Assembly (NCBI GenBank): GCA_041287495.1
Contig: JBEULE010000035.1
Location: 1 to 17,348 of the forward strand
Direction of reading: 5' to 3'
DNA: 17,348 nucleotides
Origin: JAOABC01 sp041287495
GTDB lineage: Bacteria; Aquificota; Aquificia; Aquificales; Hydrogenothermaceae
The position numbers and the translations under genes were made by a program. This document shows, in pieces, positions 6,701 through 14,057 of this stretch (its first letter is position 1; the number at the start of each line of letters is the position of its first letter). A model generated the notes under the pieces. That model saw only the letters and a list, made by a program, of their open reading frames with translations. It searched no databases and was not told the origin of the DNA.

Positions 6701-8199
6701 CAATATTTGGTGAAAAAGCCAGCGATGTTAAGGACACCTCATTAAGGGTCCCCGTTGGTGTTGAGGGTGTAGTTATAGATGTTCAAGTTTTTGCAAGGAA
6801 GAAGAAAAAAGATAAAAAAGACAAAAAAGATAAATACTTAGATACACTTGTCCAGAAAGATATAGAAACTTTAAATAAGGAGTTAGAGAGTAAGAAAAGA
6901 TTTATCTTAGAGAGAAGAGATTCTCAGCTTAAGGAAATACTTTTAGGTAAGAAAGTATCAAAAGACATAAAAGTTGCAGGAGAAGTTGTTGTATCAAAAG
7001 GTGAAGTTATAAATGCGGAAAACTTTGATAAAGCTGTTAAAGTTATAGTTGTAAATCCATCGAACTTCCTATCTGACAAACAGGTCATAAAAGAAGTTGA
7101 ATCTATCATAGAAAAAGCAAAAACCCAGATAGAATTATGGGAAAACATATATCAAAAGAGGAAAGAGACTATTGAAGAAGGGGCAGACCTAAAGCCAGGA
7201 GTAAATGAGCTTGTAAAAGTATACATAGCTCAGAAGAGAAAGATACAGGTTGGTGATAAAATGGCAGGTAGACACGGTAATAAAGGTGTTATATCCGTTG
7301 TTCTGCCGGTTGAAGATATGCCTTTCCTTGAAGATGGAACTCCAGTTGATATAGTTTTAAATCCTCTTGGTGTTCCTTCCCGTATGAACGTAGGTCAGAT
7401 ACTTGAAACACACCTTGGACTTGCTGCAAGGAAGCTCGGTAAGATGCTTGGTGAAGAAGTAGAGAAGTTAAGGGACAGAGAAAAGATAACACAAGCTATA
7501 CTCAAGTATTACTCTATTGCTAACGATGTTAAAGATCCTATGGTTTCAAAGATAAGAGAGAATCATATAAGAGAACTTGAAACATTCCTGAGAGAACTTG
7601 ATGATGAAAGATTTTATGAGTTTGTAAAAGACCTTATCAAAATAGGTATTCCTATTGAAACAGCTATCTTTGCAAGTGCTACTGAAGAAGATATAAAAAA
7701 ACTACTTAATGCTGCAGGAATAAAGGATACTGGAAAAGTTAAGCTTATAGACGGAAGGACAGGTGAACCATTTGATATGGAAGTTACAGTTGGATATATG
7801 TATATGTTAAAGCTTATTCATATGGTTGATGATAAGATACATGCCCGTTCTACAGGTCCTTACTCTCTCATAACACAGCAACCTCTTGGCGGTAGAGCAC
7901 AATTTGGAGGTCAGAGATTTGGAGAGATGGAAGTTTGGGCATTGGAAGCTCACGGTGCTGCTTACACACTTAGAGAAATGCTAACCGTTAAATCTGACGA
8001 TATAGAAGGTAGAAAGAGAGTTTATGAAGCAATTATTAAAGGTAAGCACTACTATGATATCGGTGTTCCAGAGTCCTTCAAAGTTCTAGTTAGAGAGCTC
8101 AAGGCTCTTGGCTTAAATGTTGAGTGTTTGGTTGATGGCGAAGCTGTATCCTGTGATTCATCTGAAGACCAGAAAAAAGAATCCCAATTTAAGATTTAA
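3730..8199 (+). CDS. rpoB: DNA-directed RNA polymerase subunit beta
   Basis: The beta subunit (1489 residues; E. coli 1342) forms one pincer and half the active site of RNA polymerase. Recognised landmarks: the N-terminal lobe (DLLSVQKESFENF, then GLTYGAPLRV and MINGSERVIVSQL); the rifampicin pocket at residues 598-617, with D600, H610, R613 and S615 as in drug-sensitive enzymes; EVRDVHPSHYGRVCPIETPEG; the catalytic-centre segment GDKMAGRHGNKG (1175-1186) with lysines K1177 and K1185; and the C-terminal VTVGYMYMLKL and GGQRFGEMEVWALEAHGAAYTLREMLTVKSDD regions. Unusual parts are a four-Cys ribbon (C86, C89, C105, C108) inserted before VEECKYKG and a lysine-rich stretch at 1023-1035. AAAGGTGG (3715-3722) precedes the ATG. 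It is followed by rpoC after a 59-base gap containing a hairpin. Confidence 0.99.
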   Translation: MRVIKNLQYNPFRKVLSRRREIIPPPDLLSVQKESFENFVQFNTHPLKRDPSKGLENLLRTSFPFVDPNEQLEIRYIGYEIGDWECGKCKKSLPDDVLGGPGVSCPHCGSPLIYKEKITVEECKYKGLTYGAPLRVLLELIVNQTDPKTGEVVPKTIKRQKIYFGEIPLLTDYAYFMINGSERVIVSQLIRSSGLFFSAKEEKAKDIITKINYEGSIIPEKGSRVEVQYATNSEIFYAKIDRRKILGTTLLRAFGCDTAYSILKNFYGQVERYKVEGSSLVDEKGLNVDIDSLSNKDIFVTIVFEETSEKGQPVPVRQEKYVTVDQLEKLMRDDRFKIEEVVAVDPQVSNKSPYQRVLIETLKKDEVKINAIYTFRDAALVDIYKKMRPTDTAVLDPKAFMKRARELFENMFLDYQKYDLSKVGRVKINAKVHNIPKTIKPMDLEDLYEKYPPLALAEDIKIGKETFKENTKIDDMLISKLKKHKFKEIKVKEYLDEEARILQKADIIAIVKYLLELRYGKKSLDDIAHLGNRRVRPVGELLEVQARAGIAKMQKAFRDRVAMVDVEDPNLKPSDIVNPRYLTTAILEFLKGGQLSQFMDQTNPLSELTHKRRLSALGPGGLTRDSAKFEVRDVHPSHYGRVCPIETPEGQNIGLISSMTVYAKINEFGFLVSPYRKVENGVVTDKIEFLTAYDEEKYVIAQANAEIDENGKFVSDRVLARAYGDIRLVDPKEIHYMDVSPKQVVSASASLIPFLEHDDANRALMGSNMQRQAVPLIKTEYPLVGTGMEVKIAKDSGAVIVAKRGGTIVKVDGKSITIKVNEDEINPDDPLDIGMDIYELVKFKGSNQATCMNQRPLVKVGDKVEKGAIIADGTSTYKGELALGKNVLVAFMPWRGYNFEDAIVVSERLVKDDVFTSIHIEEFEVEARETKLGSEEITRHITGVPERMLANLDEHGIVRVGAYVKPGDILVGKVTPKGETAQTPEEKLLYAIFGEKASDVKDTSLRVPVGVEGVVIDVQVFARKKKKDKKDKKDKYLDTLVQKDIETLNKELESKKRFILERRDSQLKEILLGKKVSKDIKVAGEVVVSKGEVINAENFDKAVKVIVVNPSNFLSDKQVIKEVESIIEKAKTQIELWENIYQKRKETIEEGADLKPGVNELVKVYIAQKRKIQVGDKMAGRHGNKGVISVVLPVEDMPFLEDGTPVDIVLNPLGVPSRMNVGQILETHLGLAARKLGKMLGEEVEKLRDREKITQAILKYYSIANDVKDPMVSKIRENHIRELETFLRELDDERFYEFVKDLIKIGIPIETAIFASATEEDIKKLLNAAGIKDTGKVKLIDGRTGEPFDMEVTVGYMYMLKLIHMVDDKIHARSTGPYSLITQQPLGGRAQFGGQRFGEMEVWALEAHGAAYTLREMLTVKSDDIEGRKRVYEAIIKGKHYYDIGVPESFKVLVRELKALGLNVECLVDGEAVSCDSSEDQKKESQFKI

Positions 8200-8208
8200 T
8201 TAATTATT

Positions 8209-8230
8209 AGCAGCCTTTATGGCTGCTTCC
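8209..8230 (+). terminator. Short hairpin between rpoB and rpoC (weak terminator or RNA processing/stability element)
   Basis: AGCAGCC (8209-8215) pairs perfectly with GGCTGCT (8221-8227) across a five-base TTTAT loop. The tail is TCCGTTT rather than a clean T run, so termination would be inefficient. Because rpoC must be made with rpoB, I expect mostly read-through; the hairpin could instead stabilise the rpoB 3' end or mark an RNase cleavage site. Confidence 0.5.
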
Positions 8231-8240
8231 GTTTAACAAA

Positions 8241-8261
8241 AAAAGGAGGTTTTAAACCTTG
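8241..8261 (+). promoter_or_regulatory. Strong ribosome-binding site that fixes a TTG start for rpoC
   Basis: AAAAGGAGGT (8241-8250) is an essentially perfect anti-16S match and lies eight bases before TTG (8259-8261). The first in-frame ATG is at 8286, about 35 bases downstream of this site, too far to use it. The pairing of a weak start codon with a strong binding site may set rpoC output close to that of rpoB. Confidence 0.75.
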
Positions 8262-11200
8262 GAAGCAGTAGAAAGAAGAGAAGAGATGAGATTTGATGCC
8301 ATTAGATTATCTTTAGCTTCTCCGGAAATTATAAGAAGTTGGTCAAGGGGTGAGGTAAAGAAGCCTGAGACTTTAAACTACAGAACATTAAAACCTGAGA
8401 AAGATGGACTTTTTGATGCAAGAATATTTGGACCTATAAAAGACTATGAATGTCTCTGTGGGAAATACAAAAAGAAAAAATATGAAGGAACTATCTGTGA
8501 TAGATGTGGTGTTGAGGTAACAAGATCTGATGTAAGGAGAGAGAGGTTTGGTCATATAGAGCTTGCATCTCCGGTAGTCCATATATGGTATCTAAAATCT
8601 TCACCTTCTAAGATAGGAGCTCTTTTAGACCTTACTTCAAGAGATATAGAGAGGGTTGTTTATTTTGAGTCATACCTAATAGTTGAACATCCAACTGATG
8701 ATGAAGAGGAAGAAAATTTCAAAAAAGATCAAAAGTCTCTTCCTTTACTTGAAGGGGGTCTTACTAAATTTGTAAAACTGTATGTTATATCTGAAGAGGA
8801 GTTTCAGGAAAACGAGTATAAGTATGCAAACAGTGAAAAATACGAATACGGTATGGGTGCTGAAAAAATAAAGGATATTCTCTCCAGAATAGATATTGAA
8901 GTTCTTGTTAAGAAGCTAAAAGAGGAACTACACGGATATGCTGCATCTTTTGATGACCTTACTCCTTCATTTAAAATTTCCTATCCAAAGATATATCATA
9001 AAGCAGTTTTAGAAATCGCAAAGAAGTTTGCGGAAGTTGGTATTAAATTTGGTGATGTATACTCTACTGAAAAAGAGATAGATGCAGTTTTAGGACTTGG
9101 ATACAAAGTTGTTTTAGAACCTGTGGGAGATTATAAATTAGGTCAGATTTTACCTCCAGATTATGAAGTTGAAGAAGGTGTAGAAGTTTTAACCGGACCT
9201 GAGGCTCTTGAAAAACTCTACAAAAAATACAGAGAGAAAAGACCGGATATACCTATCTTTGAAGTTGTAAAAGAGTCTGTAAGGAATGTTATCCTTAAGG
9301 AAGGTTTAGATTCAAGGCTTAAAAAATTGATAAAAAGACTTAGGCTTGCAGAAGCATTTTTACAATCTGGAAATAAACCTGAATGGATGGTCCTTGAAGT
9401 TCTACCTGTAATACCTCCTGATTTGAGGCCTCTTATACCACTTGATGGTGGAAGATTTGCAACTTCTGATTTAAACGACCTATATAGGAGAGTTATTAAT
9501 AGAAATAACAGATTAAAAAGACTCATAGAACTTGATGCTCCAGAGATAATTATAAGAAACGAAAAAAGGATGCTTCAGGAAGCTGTAGATGCTCTGATAG
9601 ATAACGGAAGAAGGGGAAGAATAGTTACCCAGAATAACAGACCATTAAAATCCCTCTCAGACTCTTTAAGAGGAAAGCAGGGAAGATTCAGACAAAACCT
9701 TCTTGGTAAGAGGGTTGATTATTCCGGACGTTCTGTTATTGTTGTTGGACCTGAACTTCAGATGCACGAGTGTGGTCTTCCGAAACAGATGGCTTTAGAG
9801 ATGTTTAAACCTTTTGTTTATAGAAGACTTGAAGAAAAAGGTTACGCGACCTCTATAAAAATGGCAAAAAGACTCGTTGAAGAAAAAGTCCCTGAAGTTT
9901 GGGAATGTTTAGAAGAAGTGGTAAAACAGCATCCTGTTCTTCTTAACAGAGCACCTACACTCCACAGAATGTCTGTTCAAGCTTTTGAACCAAAACTTGT
10001 AGAAGGAAAAGCTATAAAACTACATCCTCTTGTCTGTCCTCCATTTAACGCAGACTTTGACGGAGACCAGATGGCTGTCCATGTTCCTCTATCTGTCGAA
10101 GCACAGCTTGAATCTTATATTTTGATGCTTTCAACTCAGAACATACTATCTCCGGCCAATGGTAAACCTGTTACTATGCCTTCTCAGGATATAATCCTTG
10201 GAGTTCACTACCTATCTCAAGAGATAGATGGTGCAAAAGGCGAAGGAAAGATTTTCGCTTCTCCGGAGGAAGCTAAACTTGCATATGATCTTGGCAAGAT
10301 TGATATACACGCCAAGGTAAAAGTGAAAGTAAAAGGAAAGCTTTACAATACAACTGTTGGAAGGGTTATCCTCAATGAGATATTCCCAGAAGGATACAAA
10401 TTTGTAAACGAAGTTTTAGATAAGAAGAAGATATCAAAGATAATCTCTGAAATTTATGAAATGTTCGGCAATGAGGTTACTGCACAGACGTTGGATAAGA
10501 TTAAGGAAATTGGTTATAGATATGCTACGAAAGCTGCTGTATCTATTTCTGTATCAGACCTTGTTATACCGAAACAAAAGTCAAAGATATTAGATAAAGC
10601 TGTAAAAGAAGCTGAAGTTGTATGGCAACAGTATGTTGATGGTGTTATAACGAGAGGTGAGAGGCACAACAAGATAATTGATATATGGTCTCAGGCTACG
10701 AACGAAGTTGCAAAGTATATGTTTAACGAGATAGAGAAACAGGAAAGAATAGAAAACGGTAAGAGATTCCCGGGATACTTTAACCCTGTTTATATGATGG
10801 CAGCTTCCGGAGCGAGAGGTAGTAAAGACCAAATAAGACAGCTTGCAGCTATGCGTGGTCTGATGGCAAAACACTCCGGAGAGTTTATAGAAACACCTAT
10901 CAGGTCTAACTTCAGAGAAGGACTATCGGTAGTTGAGTATTTCATATCTACATACGGAGCGAGAAAAGGTCTTGCAGATACAGCTTTAAAAACTGCTGTT
11001 GCAGGTTATCTTACAAGAAGATTGGCTGATGTTGCTCAGGATGTTATAATCACAGCAGAAGATTGTGGAACTGTAAAAGGAATTACAGTTGGTCCTATAA
11101 TAGAAAGTGGTGAGATAATAGTTCCCCTCAGAGACAGAATTATAGGAAGGTATGCTGCTGAGGATATATACGATCCTTACTCAAATGAGCTTATAATAGC

Positions 11201-12992
11201 AGCAGGGAATGAAATAGACGAAAAGGTGGCTTCAGATATAGAAAAAGCAGGTATAGAGAAGGTTAAGATAAGATCTGCATTAACCTGTGAGATGAAACAG
11301 GGAGTGTGTGCTAAATGTTATGGTAGAGACCTTGCACAGAAGAAGCTAGTTGATATAGGGGAAGCTGTTGGAATTATAGCAGCTCAGTCAATAGGTGAAC
11401 CTGGAACACAGCTCACAATGAGAACATTCCATATAGGTGGTGCAGCAACTGCAAAAGCTGCTCAAACACAACACGTAGCTTCTGAAGCAGGAACAGTTAA
11501 ATTACTTAATGTAAAAACCGTAAAAGATAAAAACGGTAGAGAACTTATAGTTAATAGAGAGGGTTCTATAAAAATTCTTGATTCAGAAGGTAAAACGTTA
11601 GAGAGATTCCCTGTACCTTACGGAGCTGTTCTTTATGTTAAAGATGGTCAAACTGTAAAAGAAGGTGATGTCCTTGCTGAGTGGGAACCTTTCAGTGATC
11701 CAATAATTGCAGAGAAAGGTGGAACTGTGGAGTTTAGGGATGTTATACTTGATGTAACACTTAAAGAAGAACTCGATAAAATTACCGGAAAAACAACTTA
11801 CACTATAACATTCATAAGACCAAAAGATGCACAGCTCCATACACCAAGAATAGTAATAAAAGGAGATGACGGAAAAGAGTATGTGTATGACTTACCTGTC
11901 AATACTATTTTATTGATATCTAAAGATCAACTTGAGGAGAGATGGGAAAAATGTTTTGCTTGTTCCGAAGCTGAAAAAACAGATGTTTTCCATAAATTTT
12001 TACAACCTAAGCTATCTTTCAAAGTACTTGAGGGTGATATACTTGCTAAGATACCTAAGGAGAAAGCTAAAGTTAGAGATATAGTTGGAGGTCTTCCAAG
12101 GGTTGAAGAGTTACTTGAAGGTAGAGAACCTAAAAATAAAGCTATAATATCTGAAATAGACGGTATCGTTAGAATATTTGAAGATGCCAAGGAGATATCT
12201 GTTATAAATCCAAAAGAAGGAAAATCTGCTGTATATAAAGTTCCAGAAGATGCTTTTGTCATAGTCAAAAATGGTAACTTTGTGAAAGCAGGTCAGGATT
12301 TAGTAGATGATGGTTCTATAAAGGCTGAATTTGATGGAGTTGTTAGACTAAAGAGTGAAGGCTCAAGAATAGTAGTTATAAACAAAGAGACAGGTCAGCA
12401 AAGAGATTACAAGATACCTAAGGGTAAATTCATAATTGTAAAAGATAATACAATGATAAGAGCCGGAGACTCGCTTACAGATGGATCTCCAAGTCCCCAT
12501 GATATTCTAAGGGTTTTAGGTATAGAGGAACTTGCTGCTTTCCTTGTAAAAGAAGCTCAGATAGTTTATAGATTGCAGGGAGTTGAGATTAACGACAAAC
12601 ATTTTGAAATAATTATTAGACAGATACTAAGGAAAGTTAGAATAGTTGACCCTGGTGATAGCAGATATCTACTAAATGAAATAGTAGATAAACTTGATTT
12701 AGAAGAGGAGATAGAGAAGGTTTTAGCGGAAGGAGGAAAACCTCCTAAAGCAGAGCCTGTACTTGTAGGTATAACAAAAGCTTCTTTAACTACAAGAAGC
12801 TGGATATCGGCTGCCTCTTTCCAAGAAACCACAAGAATACTTGCAGATGCAGCTGTGGAAGGAAAGGTTGATAAACTTTATGGATTAAAAGAAAATGTTA
12901 TAATAGGTGGCATAATACCTGCAGGAACTGGAGTAGAGCAGTATTCTAAAGTTTCAGCAGTTTTAGAAGAGGAGTTTCAGGAACAAGGTTAA
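8259..12992 (+). CDS. rpoC: DNA-directed RNA polymerase subunit beta'
   Basis: The beta' subunit (1577 residues; E. coli 1407) carries the catalytic magnesium site. Visible in order: N-terminal zinc ribbon C65, C67, C80, C83; clamp; RRVINRNNRLKRL and GKQGRFRQNLLGKRVDYSGR; the invariant NADFDGDQMAVH (597-608) with D599, D601 and D603; the ARGSKDQIRQL segment near 852; second zinc site C936, C1010, C1017, C1020; trigger-loop start GEPGTQLTMRTFHIGG (1046-1061), with M1054, R1055 and H1058. A large trigger-loop insertion (about 1062-1272, like SI3 of E. coli) precedes DIVGGLPRVEELLEGREP (1274-1291). Differences from E. coli are extra clamp sequence at about 225-350 and a tandem repeat at 1299-1414. 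TTG start chosen from the ribosome-binding site. A terminator follows. Confidence 0.99.
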   Translation: MEAVERREEMRFDAIRLSLASPEIIRSWSRGEVKKPETLNYRTLKPEKDGLFDARIFGPIKDYECLCGKYKKKKYEGTICDRCGVEVTRSDVRRERFGHIELASPVVHIWYLKSSPSKIGALLDLTSRDIERVVYFESYLIVEHPTDDEEEENFKKDQKSLPLLEGGLTKFVKLYVISEEEFQENEYKYANSEKYEYGMGAEKIKDILSRIDIEVLVKKLKEELHGYAASFDDLTPSFKISYPKIYHKAVLEIAKKFAEVGIKFGDVYSTEKEIDAVLGLGYKVVLEPVGDYKLGQILPPDYEVEEGVEVLTGPEALEKLYKKYREKRPDIPIFEVVKESVRNVILKEGLDSRLKKLIKRLRLAEAFLQSGNKPEWMVLEVLPVIPPDLRPLIPLDGGRFATSDLNDLYRRVINRNNRLKRLIELDAPEIIIRNEKRMLQEAVDALIDNGRRGRIVTQNNRPLKSLSDSLRGKQGRFRQNLLGKRVDYSGRSVIVVGPELQMHECGLPKQMALEMFKPFVYRRLEEKGYATSIKMAKRLVEEKVPEVWECLEEVVKQHPVLLNRAPTLHRMSVQAFEPKLVEGKAIKLHPLVCPPFNADFDGDQMAVHVPLSVEAQLESYILMLSTQNILSPANGKPVTMPSQDIILGVHYLSQEIDGAKGEGKIFASPEEAKLAYDLGKIDIHAKVKVKVKGKLYNTTVGRVILNEIFPEGYKFVNEVLDKKKISKIISEIYEMFGNEVTAQTLDKIKEIGYRYATKAAVSISVSDLVIPKQKSKILDKAVKEAEVVWQQYVDGVITRGERHNKIIDIWSQATNEVAKYMFNEIEKQERIENGKRFPGYFNPVYMMAASGARGSKDQIRQLAAMRGLMAKHSGEFIETPIRSNFREGLSVVEYFISTYGARKGLADTALKTAVAGYLTRRLADVAQDVIITAEDCGTVKGITVGPIIESGEIIVPLRDRIIGRYAAEDIYDPYSNELIIAAGNEIDEKVASDIEKAGIEKVKIRSALTCEMKQGVCAKCYGRDLAQKKLVDIGEAVGIIAAQSIGEPGTQLTMRTFHIGGAATAKAAQTQHVASEAGTVKLLNVKTVKDKNGRELIVNREGSIKILDSEGKTLERFPVPYGAVLYVKDGQTVKEGDVLAEWEPFSDPIIAEKGGTVEFRDVILDVTLKEELDKITGKTTYTITFIRPKDAQLHTPRIVIKGDDGKEYVYDLPVNTILLISKDQLEERWEKCFACSEAEKTDVFHKFLQPKLSFKVLEGDILAKIPKEKAKVRDIVGGLPRVEELLEGREPKNKAIISEIDGIVRIFEDAKEISVINPKEGKSAVYKVPEDAFVIVKNGNFVKAGQDLVDDGSIKAEFDGVVRLKSEGSRIVVINKETGQQRDYKIPKGKFIIVKDNTMIRAGDSLTDGSPSPHDILRVLGIEELAAFLVKEAQIVYRLQGVEINDKHFEIIIRQILRKVRIVDPGDSRYLLNEIVDKLDLEEEIEKVLAEGGKPPKAEPVLVGITKASLTTRSWISAASFQETTRILADAAVEGKVDKLYGLKENVIIGGIIPAGTGVEQYSKVSAVLEEEFQEQG
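12153..12500 (+). repeat. Tandem 174-bp in-frame duplication within rpoC (two 58-residue units)
   Basis: Residues 1299-1356 and 1357-1414 of beta' align as two diverged copies. EIDGIVRI matches EFDGVVRL, then ISVINPKEG matches IVVINKETG, YKVPEDAFVIVKNGNFVKAG matches YKIPKGKFIIVKDNTMIRAG, and LVDDG matches LTDG. E. coli beta' has a single corresponding unit between GGLPRV and APHDILR. The fold is expected to be a sandwich-barrel hybrid motif. The similarity is clear in protein but weak in DNA, so the duplication is old. Confidence 0.75.
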
Positions 12993-13022
12993 GTGAACTT
13001 TGATTATTTAACTATAAGATAA

Positions 13023-13055
13023 AAGGGGATTTCTTATCCCCTTGATTTATTTCAT
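13023..13055 (+). terminator. Rho-independent terminator after rpoC
   Basis: AAGGGGAT (13023-13030) pairs perfectly with ATCCCCTT (13036-13043) around the five-base loop TTCTT, followed by T-rich sequence (GATTTATTTCATTTTG). It lies 30 bases past the rpoC stop and marks the end of the secE-to-rpoC transcription block. Confidence 0.85.
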
Positions 13056-13070
13056 TTTGTTATTTATAAT
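13042..13070 (+). promoter_or_regulatory. Promoter for rpsL-rpsG-fusA-tuf (sigma70-like)
   Basis: TTGATT (13042-13047) and TATAAT (13065-13070) are separated by exactly 17 bases, matching the housekeeping consensus at 4/6 and 6/6 positions. Transcription would start near 13077, giving a leader of about 40 bases before the rpsL GTG. The -35 box begins inside the 3' arm of the rpoC terminator, so terminator and promoter overlap. No operator-like repeat is visible. Confidence 0.7.
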
Positions 13071-13117
13071 ATCTATTTTAGTTTTATTATGTTGCTAGAA
13101 TTTTAGGAGGTAAAACT

Positions 13118-13522
13118 GTGCCGACAATTAATCAGCTTGTTAGAATGGGCAGAGAGAAAATTAAGAAAAAATCGAAGTCTCCTGCTTTGCAAGGTAACCC
13201 TCAGAAAAGAGGAGTGTGTGTCCGTGTTTATACAACAACTCCGAAGAAGCCTAACTCAGCTCTGAGGAAAGTTGCAAGGGTTAGGTTATCAAATGGATAC
13301 GAAGTTACATGTTACATACCTGGTATAGGACATAACCTACAGGAGCACTCTATAGTCCTTGTTAGAGGTGGAAGGGTTAAAGACTTGCCTGGTGTAAGGT
13401 ATAAGATAGTTCGTGGTGCTTTAGATGCTGCTGGAGTTAAAGATAGAAAGCAGTCAAGATCTAAGTATGGTGCTAAGAAACCTAAACCTGGTCAAGCTGC
13501 AGCTACAGGAAAGAAAAAGTAA
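13118..13522 (+). CDS. rpsL: 30S ribosomal protein S12
   Basis: A 134-residue S12 with a GTG start preceded by AGGAGGT (13105-13111); the protein begins PTINQLVR as is universal for S12. S12 lies in the decoding centre and controls accuracy. TTPKKPNSALRKVARV (40-55) contains K43, and VRGGRVKDLPGV (82-93) contains K88; both lysines are the streptomycin-sensitive forms. D89 is the residue methylthiolated in E. coli S12. The C-terminal tail is a lysine-rich extension, about ten residues longer than in E. coli (124). It is the first gene of the str-type operon, 125 bases after rpoC, with its own likely promoter. Confidence 0.98.
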   Translation: MPTINQLVRMGREKIKKKSKSPALQGNPQKRGVCVRVYTTTPKKPNSALRKVARVRLSNGYEVTCYIPGIGHNLQEHSIVLVRGGRVKDLPGVRYKIVRGALDAAGVKDRKQSRSKYGAKKPKPGQAAATGKKK

Positions 13523-13545
13523 TTTAAAAAGGAGAGGTTGTAAAA

Positions 13546-14025
13546 ATGCCAAGGAAAGGACCTGTTAAACCAAGAGAAATTACTCCTGATCCAATTTATC
13601 GTGATGTTTTAGTTCACAAACTTATAAACAAGGTTATGGTTGATGGTAAGAAAAGCAAAGCAGAGAAGATAGTTTATGGTGCAATGAAAATTTTAGCTGA
13701 AAAAACTGGAGAAGACCCTTTAGAAGCACTTCATAAAGCAATAGAAAATCTAAAACCTGTTTTGGAAGTTAGACCTAGAAGAGTAGGAGGAGCAACCTAT
13801 CAGGTTCCTATGGAAGTTCCACCAAGGAGACAGATATCTCTTGCTCTAAGATGGCTTGTTGAAGCTGCAAGAAGTAGAAGTGGAAAAGGTAACTACACAA
13901 TGTTAGAAAAATTATCAAACGAACTGCTCGATGCTTACCATAACAGAGGAAATGCAATTAAGAAAAAAGAAGACACCCACAGAATGGCAGAAGCAAACAA
14001 AGCTTTTGCACATTACAAGTGGTAA
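13546..14025 (+). CDS. rpsG: 30S ribosomal protein S7
   Basis: A 159-residue S7, the primary assembly protein that organises the 3' domain of 16S rRNA in the small-subunit head. Family landmarks are the N-terminal DPIYRDVLVHKLINKVMVDG, then VRPRRVGGATYQVPMEV with RRQISLALRWLVEAAR, and the C-terminal HRMAEANKAFAHYKW. AAGGAGAGG (13529-13537) is the ribosome-binding site. It lies 23 bases after rpsL and 32 bases before fusA. In E. coli, S7 represses the str mRNA between rpsL and rpsG; this gap is much too short here to hold the same structure, so that control is probably absent or different. Confidence 0.98.
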   Translation: MPRKGPVKPREITPDPIYRDVLVHKLINKVMVDGKKSKAEKIVYGAMKILAEKTGEDPLEALHKAIENLKPVLEVRPRRVGGATYQVPMEVPPRRQISLALRWLVEAARSRSGKGNYTMLEKLSNELLDAYHNRGNAIKKKEDTHRMAEANKAFAHYKW

Positions 14026-14057
14026 TTTAAAAATTAGAAGTTGGAGGAAAATAAAAA

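Noticed and set aside
6799..6837. Programmed frameshift at AAAAAAG heptamers in rpoB
   Set aside because: The heptamers are not in the X_XXY_YYZ phase relative to the reading frame, and the frame continues through conserved beta sequence afterwards.
8259..8288. ATG at 8286 as the start of rpoC
   Set aside because: It has only a purine-rich stretch upstream, whereas TTG at 8259 sits eight bases after a perfect AAAAGGAGGT.
13523..13545. S7-type autoregulatory structure between rpsL and rpsG
   Set aside because: The gap is only 23 bases and is filled by the rpsG ribosome-binding site.
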